Positions 1 to 5,339 of a stretch of DNA of 5,927 nt are shown piece by piece (position 1 is the stretch's first letter; each line of letters opens with the position of its first letter). Source of the DNA: Candidatus Gallibacteroides avistercoris. Lineage in GTDB: Bacteria; Bacteroidota; Bacteroidia; Bacteroidales; CHK158-818. Location: assembly GCA_018714665.1 (NCBI GenBank), contig DVNA01000186.1, positions 1-5,927 on the forward strand. The letters are read 5' to 3'. A program made the position numbers and the translations under genes. The notes under the pieces are model-generated. The model searched no databases, was not told the DNA's origin, and saw only the letters and a program-made list of their open reading frames with translations.

Positions 1-117
1 GATCATATTCCCGATCCTTATTATGGAGGCAGTTCCGGTTTTGAACAGGTATTGGATATTTTGGAGGATGCCTGTGCCGGTTTGGCCGATTTTCTTAAAA
101 AAAAGTACCGGAGATAA
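1..117 (+). CDS. Low-molecular-weight protein tyrosine phosphatase, C-terminal fragment (5' end outside window)
   Basis: An open frame runs from the first base to a TAA at 115-117 and encodes 38 visible residues. It begins D-H-I-P-D-P-Y-Y-G-G, followed by S-S-G-F-E-Q-V and an acidic helix containing E-D-A-C. The DPYYGG motif followed by GFExV is the C-terminal signature of the low-molecular-weight protein tyrosine phosphatase family (LMW-PTP / arsenate reductase fold). The Asp of DPY (visible residue 5) is the family's general acid. The protein ends in a basic tail (KKKYRR). The catalytic P-loop (CxxxxxR) lies upstream of the window and cannot be checked. Family members are cytoplasmic and remove phosphate from tyrosine; the substrate here is unknown. 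The 187-base gap before the next gene argues against tight coupling with it. The partial sequence limits certainty about function, not family. Confidence 0.85.
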   Translation, partial: DHIPDPYYGGSSGFEQVLDILEDACAGLADFLKKKYRR

Positions 118-130
118 TTCTGTTGTCCTA

Positions 131-150
131 CTTCTTTGTGGAGAAAGAAG
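131..150 (+). other. Imperfect-function hairpin after the phosphatase gene
   Basis: CTTCTTT (131-137) and AAAGAAG (144-150) form a 7-bp stem around a 6-base loop, 13 bases after the phosphatase stop. No run of T follows, so it is not a standard intrinsic terminator. It could be a 3'-end stabilising structure or chance. Apart from this and a weak promoter candidate, I see nothing in the 118-304 gap. Confidence 0.25.
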
Positions 151-207
151 AGAATGCCGGTGGAGAATTTGAATAGCATATCGTCTTTTAAGTTTTTGAG
201 TCATTTT

Positions 208-238
208 TTTGTTATGTTTTAATATTTGGTTTTCTTTG
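208..238 (+). promoter_or_regulatory. Weak candidate promoter for the SGNH hydrolase
   Basis: TTTG at 208-211 and TTTCTTTG at 231-238 are separated by 19 bases. This spacing fits the Bacteroidota pattern of TTTG, 19-21 bases, TAnnTTTG, but the second base of the -7 box is T instead of A. An alternative -7 core, ATATTTG, lies at 222-228. The region is very T-rich, so chance matches are likely. Confidence 0.25.
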
Positions 239-304
239 TTCCGGAGAAGATTTTTGATTTATCCGTTGAACACACGTATTACAGAATAACTAACACAATT
301 GACA

Positions 305-1072
305 ATGGAAAACAGGCGAGCATTTATTCAAAAGGTGGCGGTTGCTACGGTAGCGGCTACCCTTCCTGTGCCGGCGGTTTTTGCGGCAGAGCAGGAGAAG
401 AGAAGGATAGGTAAAAAAATTAAGTTGGAAAAAGGCTATACCATCCTTTTTCAAGGAGACTCGGTTACAGATTGCGGACGAAGCCGTGATGCCGATGCCG
501 ATTTGATGTCCAAGATAGGTCCCGGTTATCCCAGGTGGGTGGTTACCCGTCTGGCGACGGAGTATCCCGATTATCACTTTACCTTTGTAAACCGAGGGAT
601 CAGCGGAAATAAAGTATATCAATTACAAGATCGCTGGAAAGAGGATTGCCTGGATATAAAACCCGATGTGCTGAGTATATTGATCGGTGTAAACGATTAT
701 TGGCATACGTTGAGCTCGGGGTATAAAGGGACCCCCGAAACCTATGAAACCTCGTATCGGGAGTTGTTGACAGAGACGAAAAAGAGACTCCCCAAGGTAA
801 AACTCATTATTTGCGAACCGTTCGGATTGGTCGGTGTAGGAGCCGTTACCGAACAGTGGCGAACCGCTTTGCCCAAGTATCAGGCAATTGCTCAGAAACT
901 GGCCAAAGAGTTTGGCGCAACCTTTATCCCGATGCAGTCTATTTTTAATGAGGCTGAGAAAGAGGGTCTTAAATATGGTATCCCCTCGAATTTCTGGACA
1001 GACGATGGCGTTCATCCCTCATCCGCAGGACATATCCTGATGGCTAATGCCATTTTGGAGGTTTTTAAATAA
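305..1072 (+). CDS. Exported SGNH/GDSL-family hydrolase (esterase/lipase-like)
   Basis: The 255-residue product is a complete SGNH hydrolase with the family blocks in order: block I I-L-F-Q-G-D-S (catalytic Ser53), block II N-R-G-I-S-G (Gly98 or Gly101), block III I-G-V-N-D (Gly128, Asn130) and block V D-G-V-H-P (Asp234, His237). These give the Ser/Gly/Asn/His oxyanion-hole and triad set. The N-terminus is a signal peptide: N-R-R-A-F-I-Q-K resembles a twin-arginine motif, followed by an Ala/Val-rich stretch to about residue 27 and a plausible A-x-A-type cleavage near V-F-A/A-E. The mature enzyme probably acts in the periplasm on ester or acetyl groups of lipids or glycans; the substrate cannot be read from sequence. 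I chose the ATG at 305 over an in-frame TTG at 299 because the signal peptide begins naturally there. No Shine-Dalgarno is visible, as is usual in this phylum. The gene appears monocistronic, ending at the hairpin at 1094-1134. Confidence 0.9.
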   Translation: MENRRAFIQKVAVATVAATLPVPAVFAAEQEKRRIGKKIKLEKGYTILFQGDSVTDCGRSRDADADLMSKIGPGYPRWVVTRLATEYPDYHFTFVNRGISGNKVYQLQDRWKEDCLDIKPDVLSILIGVNDYWHTLSSGYKGTPETYETSYRELLTETKKRLPKVKLIICEPFGLVGVGAVTEQWRTALPKYQAIAQKLAKEFGATFIPMQSIFNEAEKEGLKYGIPSNFWTDDGVHPSSAGHILMANAILEVFK

Positions 1073-1093
1073 ACTTCGTAGAGAGATAAAAAG

Positions 1094-1134
1094 AAAACGG
1101 CCGTTTCTCATGTATTTGGAACGGCCGTTTTTTT
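1094..1134 (+). terminator. Strong intrinsic terminator, probably bidirectional
   Basis: Arms AAAACGGCCGTT (1094-1105) and AACGGCCGTTTT (1120-1131) pair perfectly over 12 bp, followed by a seven-T run (1128-1134). It lies 21 bases after the hydrolase stop. On the minus strand the same hairpin is followed by TTTTCTTTTT, so it can also stop transcripts arriving from the AraC-type gene. Each arm contains the self-palindrome AACGGCCGTT. Confidence 0.9.
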
Positions 1135-1209
1135 ATACCACATAACTGTTTTGCGGTCAACAGGAATAATCTATTTTTTGATTAATAAAAGGGCTATTGA
1201 TAAAAATAA

Positions 1210-1229
1210 GGCAAGGGGTCTTTTTTGCC
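1210..1229 (-). terminator. Weak terminator-like hairpin downstream of the AraC-type gene
   Basis: Read on the minus strand, GGCAA (1229-1225) and TTGCC (1214-1210) form a 5-bp stem with a 10-base loop, followed by the T-rich tail TTATTTTTATC. It lies about 100 bases past the regulator's stop. The stem is short, so the strong hairpin further on (1094-1131) may be the real end point. Confidence 0.3.
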
Positions 1230-1274
1230 AAAGCAATTTATAAAAAATCATTTCCTGTCGTTATTTGTTACAAA

Positions 1275-1293
1275 AATAGTACTATTCCGGAAT
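1275..1293. repeat. Two overlapping perfect palindromes in the convergent intergenic region
   Basis: AATAGTACTATT (1275-1286) is a perfect 12-base palindrome, and ATTCCGGAAT (1284-1293) is a perfect 10-base palindrome sharing three bases with it. They lie 38 bases beyond the stop codon of the AraC-type gene. They could be a protein-binding site, a transcript 3' structure, or chance; no T-run follows on either strand. Confidence 0.4.
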
Positions 1294-1330
1294 TCTGTTG
1301 TTGACGATTTAGGGAAAAAACAGGTCTAAA

Positions 1331-2479
1331 TCAGCAATTGGAAAGATTTTTTTGTCGATTTCTCCACGAGGTAACCGTTTCTCCGGTATATTTTTTGAAC
1401 TGTCGGCACAAAATCGATTTGTCGCCGAAACCTACCATCTCTGAAATCTCGGAGATATTTTTCGACGGTTCCCGGGTTAGTATATCGATGGTCTCTTCTA
1501 TCCGCATCTGGTTGATCCACGAGTTGAAGTTACAGCCATATACAGAGTTGATATGAAAGGATAGTACTTTCCGGTTTACGTTCAGTTGTGATGCTACGTC
1601 CTCTATGGTAATTCCTTGTATGAGATAAGGTTTTTCGGAAAGTTTCCATTGGTGGATTTTTTCTTCTAATAGATTATCGTCCGTTTTTTCTGTCTTCTCC
1701 GGCGTGTTGTTGTTTTCGGTGGCGTGGTAGATAAGGGCGTCGAACAGCTGGTAATTGATATATTGTATGGCAAATGCTACATAAAAACCGCCGAGGATGA
1801 ATGTGATGCAGGCGGCATAAAACCGAGAGGGGACGGTATATATGACCAGGTTTAGAATACTGATGATAATAGCCAGTGTGAATGAGATGCTGGCCCATCG
1901 TAGCTGGACCTGTTCGGTGTTGGAGAAGTAATTCTCGATTTTTTCACAGAACCGTTTTTTTTCCCGTGCGAAAACAATGGAGAACCGGAAGAGCAGTCCA
2001 AAATAAAATACCACGAAGAAAAATCGGATGAGAGTTGTAGGATGAGCAATGTTTTGTTGTAATTCAGTAAAACTCCCCAAACGAGGGTTTCCGGCCGTCC
2101 GTACCGATATAATATAGGCCAGGCAAATAATAAGTAACGGGATAAGAGCCCGGAAGGCTTTCCGGTATATGGCGTGTTTGGATCGGAACAGAGCGATAAT
2201 GGTATAGGTGAAAAGCAAAACCTGAACCGAAGATATGAATGTAATGGAAAACGGGAATATTTCGATGGTCGGATCGTAATAGTCGATGACTTCATTGTGA
2301 AAGATTAATGAATATCCTGCTGCCCCGATAAAATATAGAGCAATCAACCACTTCTTGGCCAGTTGATACTGGCTGTTGTAAACCTTGCTCCCGGGACGAA
2401 TACATAGCAGTACCATGCCCATGGTGAGGCAGACAGTTATACAGAAGATGCTTGCGATGATGTATATGAGTTTTTCCAT
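1331..2479 (-). CDS. Membrane-anchored AraC-family transcriptional regulator (about 7 TM segments plus HTH)
   Basis: The 382-residue protein has two parts. The N-terminal part contains about seven hydrophobic stretches, at residues 5-26, 44-60, 74-98, 111-127, 150-170, 197-216 and 220-242, with charged loops such as A-R-E-K-K-R at 171-176 and no recognisable extracellular domain. A polar acidic linker follows (255-275). The C-terminus is an AraC/XylS DNA-binding domain with two helix-turn-helix units: I-E-D-V-A-S-Q-L-N-V (292-301) and N-I-S-E-I-S-E-M-V-G-F (341-351), then R-Q-F-K-K-Y-T-G (359-366), the typical AraC recognition-helix signature. I infer that it senses a membrane or hydrophobic signal and acts on DNA while bound to the inner membrane. 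The start ATG follows a perfect -7 element by about 30 bases. The gene is convergent with the SGNH hydrolase and divergent from hisIE, either of which could be a target, but nothing proves this. AraC assignment is firm; topology is predicted by eye. Confidence 0.88.
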   Translation of the reverse strand: MEKLIYIIASIFCITVCLTMGMVLLCIRPGSKVYNSQYQLAKKWLIALYFIGAAGYSLIFHNEVIDYYDPTIEIFPFSITFISSVQVLLFTYTIIALFRSKHAIYRKAFRALIPLLIICLAYIISVRTAGNPRLGSFTELQQNIAHPTTLIRFFFVVFYFGLLFRFSIVFAREKKRFCEKIENYFSNTEQVQLRWASISFTLAIIISILNLVIYTVPSRFYAACITFILGGFYVAFAIQYINYQLFDALIYHATENNNTPEKTEKTDDNLLEEKIHQWKLSEKPYLIQGITIEDVASQLNVNRKVLSFHINSVYGCNFNSWINQMRIEETIDILTREPSKNISEISEMVGFGDKSILCRQFKKYTGETVTSWRNRQKNLSNC

Positions 2480-2510
2480 ATAGTTTTGTCCCGAGGTAAA
2501 TTCGGACAGG

Positions 2511-2518
2511 CAAATGTA
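2511..2518 (-). promoter_or_regulatory. Candidate -7 element for the AraC-type regulator
   Basis: The minus strand reads TACATTTG, a perfect match to the Bacteroidota -7 consensus TAnnTTTG, 31 bases upstream of the regulator's ATG. No TTTG is found at the expected 19-21 bases further upstream, so the promoter would be weak or activator-dependent. Confidence 0.4.
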
Positions 2519-2583
2519 TGAAAAATATTTAGATTTTGATTATCGCTGTCACTTTGGATGCTGAGAGTGTTGTGTGGTGGTCC

Positions 2584-2616
2584 GTTGGGATTTGTGGCGT
2601 AAAATAGTTACCTTTG
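2584..2616 (+). promoter_or_regulatory. Promoter of the hisIE-type gene
   Basis: TACCTTTG at 2609-2616 is a perfect Bacteroidota -7 box, with GTTG (2584-2587) at a 21-base spacing as an acceptable -33 element. Transcription would begin near 2622, about 25 bases before the ATG at 2647. This also rules out the in-frame TTG at 2614, which lies inside the -7 box, as the start. Confidence 0.65.
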
Positions 2617-2646
2617 CACAGGTTAAAATCAAGTAAGAAAATAGAT

Positions 2647-3243
2647 ATGGCAGATTTGAATTTTGCAGGAGCTCACGGCTGGGTACAGGCGGTGGTGCAA
2701 GATGTCCGAACAAATAAGATATTGAGAATCGGATATATCGATAAAGCGGCGTATGACTGGATGCAGGAGAAAAAACAGGTGATGCTTTTGGATGTGCATA
2801 CCCGGCAGCTGGTTCCGGTCGTGGGGGGTGAGTACGAGAAACCTCTTGCGGTAGAGGCTCTTGTTGTGAACGAATCCGGTGATGCGGTGGTGATAAAGGC
2901 GTTGCCCGACGGATCGACAACCGGTGCGGATACATTTTTAGGCGACAAGAATGCTGTCGATTTGAGTTTTCTTTCCTATTTGCAGGACTTTATCGAGAAA
3001 CGTCGCCGGGAGATGCCGGAAGGTTCCTATACCACCAAACTTTTTACCAAAGGTATCAACAAGATTACCCAGAAGGTGGGGGAAGAGGCCGTAGAGACCA
3101 TCATCGAGGCGACTAATGGCACCAAAGACCAGTTTATTTACGAAGCATCCGATTTGATTTATCACCTGATTGTACTGCTTACCCAGATGGGAGTTCGTAT
3201 CGAAGATTTGGCTCGGGAGTTGAAAGCTCGCCATAAAGAATAG
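2647..3243 (+). CDS. hisIE: HisIE-type protein: intact PRA-pyrophosphohydrolase (HisE) fused to a degenerate PRA-cyclohydrolase (HisI) domain
   Basis: The protein has 198 residues, about the normal length for fused HisIE. HisIE carries out steps 2 (HisE, PR-ATP to PR-AMP) and 3 (HisI, PR-AMP ring opening) of cytoplasmic histidine synthesis. Residues 105-197 are a clear HisE domain: L-Q-D-F-I-E-K-R, G-S-Y-T-T-K-L-F, then the MazG-like metal motif E146-E147-x-x-E150 and E166-x-x-D169. Residues 10-100 align end to end with HisI (the opening G-W-V-Q-A-V-V-Q-D, then G-Y-I-D-K-A-A-Y) but lack its catalytic residues. Where the family has D-C-D-x-D this protein has N75-E-S-G-D79. Where it has C-H-T-G-x-x-x-C this has S90-T-T-G-A-D-T-F97. 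There is no cysteine in the protein. HisE activity is likely; HisI activity is not. The gene stands alone rather than in a his operon, so it may be a specialised paralogue. The frame is intact, which argues against simple decay. Start at ATG 2647. Confidence 0.85.
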   Translation: MADLNFAGAHGWVQAVVQDVRTNKILRIGYIDKAAYDWMQEKKQVMLLDVHTRQLVPVVGGEYEKPLAVEALVVNESGDAVVIKALPDGSTTGADTFLGDKNAVDLSFLSYLQDFIEKRRREMPEGSYTTKLFTKGINKITQKVGEEAVETIIEATNGTKDQFIYEASDLIYHLIVLLTQMGVRIEDLARELKARHKE

Positions 3244-3265
3244 AAAAAGTTAATTACCATAAACA

Positions 3266-3299
3266 AAAAAGACGAGCGTATTTTACGACTCGTCTTTTT
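3266..3299. terminator. Bidirectional intrinsic terminator between hisIE and the tRNA operon
   Basis: AAAAAGACGAG (3266-3276) pairs with CTCGTCTTTTT (3289-3299) over 11 bp. The stem can be extended inside by CGTA/TACG (3277-3280 with 3284-3287) across a single-base bulge. A-run and T-run flanks give a terminator on both strands: it lies 22 bases after hisIE on the plus strand and 2 bases after tRNA-Leu on the minus strand. Confidence 0.88.
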
Positions 3300-3301
3300 C
3301 G

Positions 3302-3385
3302 TACCCGGAGCGGGACTTGAACCCGCACAACCGCAATGGTCACAAGATTTTAAGTCTTGCGTGTCTACCATTCCACCATCCGGGC
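3302..3385 (-). tRNA. tRNA-Leu (anticodon UAA)
   Basis: The 84-nt minus-strand sequence folds as a class II tRNA. The acceptor GCCCGGA pairs with TCCGGGT (first pair G-U) and the discriminator is A. The anticodon stem CAAGA/TCTTG encloses loop CTTAAAA, giving anticodon UAA, which reads UUA (and UUG by wobble). A 16-nt variable region with an ACC/GGT stem is present, as expected for tRNA-Leu. The T arm is GCGGG/CCCGC with loop TTCAAGT. The 3' CCA is not encoded and must be added by the CCA-adding enzyme. It begins 5 bases after the end of tRNA-Gly and is the last gene before the terminator. Confidence 0.97.
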
Positions 3386-3390
3386 GGCCT

Positions 3391-3466
3391 TGGAGCGAAA
3401 GACGGGACTCGAACCCGCGACCCTAACCTTGGCAAGGTTATGCTCTACCAACTGAGCTACTTTCGC
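3391..3466 (-). tRNA. tRNA-Gly (anticodon GCC), CCA encoded
   Basis: The 76-nt minus-strand sequence folds as a class I tRNA. The acceptor is GCGAAAG/CTTTCGC, the discriminator is T, and a genomically encoded CCA follows at 3393-3391. The D arm GCTC...GAGC contains AGTTGGTA. The anticodon stem TAACC/GGTTA encloses loop TTGCCAA, giving GCC, which reads GGC and GGU. The T arm has a G-T closing pair around TTCGAGT. It is the first gene of a Gly-Leu tRNA pair. It differs from its partner in encoding its own CCA. Confidence 0.97.
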
Positions 3467-3477
3467 AAACGCGACTG

Positions 3478-3509
3478 CAAATATAGTGCCTGTTTTTTGT
3501 TTATGCAAA
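3478..3509 (-). promoter_or_regulatory. Strong promoter of the tRNA-Gly/tRNA-Leu operon
   Basis: On the minus strand a perfect TTTG (3509-3506) is followed after exactly 20 bases by TATATTTG (3485-3478), a perfect Bacteroidota -33/-7 pair. Transcription would start about 5-7 bases before the mature 5' end of tRNA-Gly, giving a very short leader. It lies in the 89-base gap after argH. Confidence 0.85.
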
Positions 3510-3555
3510 AAATGTAGCGGTTTTTATGTAAATCTTCTTGCATTGTATGGGCTGT

Positions 3556-4899
3556 TTAGCCGTGTCCCAACAATTTTTGTATGCTGTTTTCTGCCTGTTC
3601 GAAGTTGAATCCGTCCACGATGTGTTGCATCAGGATTTGTATCTTGTCGTTGCAGAGGTTCCCTATACTGCCTTCGTGGGTGTGGTGTACCGTAGTCGGC
3701 GGATTGAACCGGCCCGATTCTATCTCCAACCCTACCTGTTTGTAGGCATCGCGGAAGGGTGTTCCGGCGAGGGTGCGGCGATTTACCTCCTCTACACTGA
3801 ACATCAGGCGGTATCTTTCGTCGTTGAGGATGTGTTCGTTTACTGTCATGTGGGTCATCATCATCGATACCATGTGCAGGCAATCAGCCAGTTCGTCGAA
3901 CGAGGGGAGGAATACCTCTTTGATGATTTGCAAATCGCGGAAATACCCCGATGGCAGATTGTTGGTTATCATCATGATCTGCTGAGGCAACGATTGCAGT
4001 TTGTTGCATTTGGCACGTGTAATTTCGAATACGTCGGGATTCTTCTTGTGGGGCATGATACTTGATCCGGTAGTGAAGGCATCGGGTAGTTTGATGAATC
4101 CGAAATTTTGCGAATTGAACAGACAGGCGTCGAATGCCAGCTTGGAGAGCGTGCCGGCAATGGAGGACAAGGCCATCGACACGATACGTTCCATCTTGCC
4201 GCGTCCCATTTGGGCGTAGACCACGTTGTAATCCATCGAGTCGAATCCCAGGAGCTCGGTGGTAAGAGTTCGGTTCAACGGGAAAGAGGAGCCATATCCG
4301 GCAGCCGATCCCAAGGGATTGCGGTTACAGATTTTGTAGGCCGCCTGCAAGAGTAGCAGGTCGTCGGTCAAACTTTCGGCATAGGCCCCGAACCACAGTC
4401 CGAACGATGAGGGCATGGCTACTTGCAGGTGTGTGTAGCCCGGCATCAGGACGTGCTTGTATTTTTCGCTTTGGTCAATCAGTATGTTGAATAGCGTATG
4501 GCACTGTTCTGTGATGGCCTGGATCTGGGATCGGGTGAAGAGTTTGAGATCAACCAGTACCTGGTCGTTGCGGGAGCGTCCGCTGTGGATTTTTTTACCG
4601 ATGTCTCCCAGTTTGCGTGTCAGCATCAGCTCTACCTGGGAGTGTACGTCCTCGACCCCTTCTTCTATGACAAATTCGCCTTTTCGGGCAATGTCATAAA
4701 TTTGGCGGAGTTCGTTTAACAGCAAGGAGAGCTCATCGGCCGTCAGCAGCCCGATGGTTTCGAGCATTGTGATGTGAGCCATGGAGCCCAGCACGTCGTA
4801 GGGGGCTAGATAGAGGTCCATCTCACGGTCTTTCCCTACCGTGAATTTTTCGATGTCTTGATTTACCTGTACGTTTTTTTCCCAAAGTTTTTGAGCCAT
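3556..4899 (-). CDS. argH: Argininosuccinate lyase
   Basis: The 447-residue protein catalyses the last step of arginine biosynthesis in the cytoplasm, argininosuccinate to arginine plus fumarate, as a tetramer of the aspartase/fumarase superfamily. The three conserved regions are visible: H-S-G-R-S-R-N-D-Q (105-113), G-Y-T-H-L-Q (154-159) carrying the conserved Thr-His, and the signature loop G-S-S-I-M-P-H-K-K-N-P-D (278-289), which holds the catalytic serine. The N-R-N-P-L-G-S-A-A-G-Y-G segment (192-203) is also typical. Length is normal and complete, with no frame problems. It starts 23 bases after the SRPBCC gene, with an A/T-rich leader and no Shine-Dalgarno, and is probably expressed with pyrE and the SRPBCC gene. 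I see no clear intrinsic terminator between its stop and the tRNA-Gly gene. Confidence 0.97.
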   Translation of the reverse strand: MAQKLWEKNVQVNQDIEKFTVGKDREMDLYLAPYDVLGSMAHITMLETIGLLTADELSLLLNELRQIYDIARKGEFVIEEGVEDVHSQVELMLTRKLGDIGKKIHSGRSRNDQVLVDLKLFTRSQIQAITEQCHTLFNILIDQSEKYKHVLMPGYTHLQVAMPSSFGLWFGAYAESLTDDLLLLQAAYKICNRNPLGSAAGYGSSFPLNRTLTTELLGFDSMDYNVVYAQMGRGKMERIVSMALSSIAGTLSKLAFDACLFNSQNFGFIKLPDAFTTGSSIMPHKKNPDVFEITRAKCNKLQSLPQQIMMITNNLPSGYFRDLQIIKEVFLPSFDELADCLHMVSMMMTHMTVNEHILNDERYRLMFSVEEVNRRTLAGTPFRDAYKQVGLEIESGRFNPPTTVHHTHEGSIGNLCNDKIQILMQHIVDGFNFEQAENSIQKLLGHG

Positions 4900-4922
4900 A
4901 TTGTATAAATTGATTTGCGGTA

Positions 4923-5333
4923 TTAATAGGTGATGGCGGCCAACACGTCGGCCAGTTTGTTCAGCCCCTCTTGCAAGGGTTTTGACACCATCCCCTTGAT
5001 GAAGGGGTTCAGATCGGCCTTGACGGTCAGTTTCATTTTTGATTCCTGTTCGCCGTTGGGCAGGAGTTGTATCCAGAAGAAACAGTCAACGGGCGATTTC
5101 TCGGTCCCGAATTTGATGGTTTTGTTCTCTTCCCGATCTACAATCCGGAAGGAAACGGTTCCTATCGGTTGTACCGAAAAACTACAAGAGTCGGTGTCAT
5201 AGGCCAAATCCTTGATCTTGTCCTGGGGCAGGTTTCCGGCAATACGTTCCAGGTTATTTAAATCGGAGAGAGTCGCGTATATCCTCCCGATGTTTGCCGG
5301 GATAGTTTTTATCTCGCTTTCAAATGTTGTCAT
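4923..5333 (-). CDS. SRPBCC-superfamily (START / polyketide-cyclase-like) small protein of unknown function
   Basis: The 136-residue cytoplasmic protein has no signal peptide or membrane segment. Its layout fits the SRPBCC helix-grip fold: a first strand (F-E-S-E-I-K-T-I, 4-11), an amphipathic helix (G-R-I-Y-A-T-L-S-D-L-N-N-L, 16-28), alternating hydrophobic strands (S-F-S-V-Q-P, V-S-F-R-I-V, W-I-Q-L-L, S-K-M-K-L-T-V-K-A-D) and a long C-terminal helix (about 110-134). The T-L-S-D-L-N-N-L helix resembles the start of many such proteins. The fold binds hydrophobic ligands, but no ligand or reaction can be assigned. It begins 6 bases after the pyrE stop and ends 23 bases before argH, so it is almost certainly co-transcribed with both. 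Family assignment rests on pattern and context, not on a search. Confidence 0.75.
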   Translation of the reverse strand: MTTFESEIKTIPANIGRIYATLSDLNNLERIAGNLPQDKIKDLAYDTDSCSFSVQPIGTVSFRIVDREENKTIKFGTEKSPVDCFFWIQLLPNGEQESKMKLTVKADLNPFIKGMVSKPLQEGLNKLADVLAAITY

Positions 5334-5339
5334 ACGGGC

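Noticed and set aside
226..414. 62-residue plus-strand ORF overlapping the start of the SGNH hydrolase
   Set aside because: It runs out of frame across the hydrolase signal peptide, has low-complexity Gly/Cys-rich composition and resembles no known family.
1146..1163. Hairpin CTGTT/AACAG as a further terminator
   Set aside because: The stem is only 5 bp with an 8-base loop and the T-run is about 9 bases away; the hairpin just before it already explains termination.
1852..2295. 147-residue minus-strand ORF inside the AraC-type gene
   Set aside because: It is a different frame of the same strand with no recognisable domain; the 382-residue frame has clear membrane and HTH segments.
2614..2646. 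TTG start giving an 11-residue extension of HisIE
   Set aside because: The TTG lies inside the -7 promoter box, upstream of the expected transcription start; the ATG at 2647 matches family starts.
3317..3517. 66-residue plus-strand ORF across the tRNA region
   Set aside because: It is the antisense of two well-formed tRNA genes. Peptides of this type (with the GTRTRDPNLG-like string) are a known artefact of tRNA translation.
3538..4065. 175-residue plus-strand ORF opposite argH, and other long antisense ORFs there
   Set aside because: They are shadows of the argH reading frame; argH is complete and well supported on the other strand.
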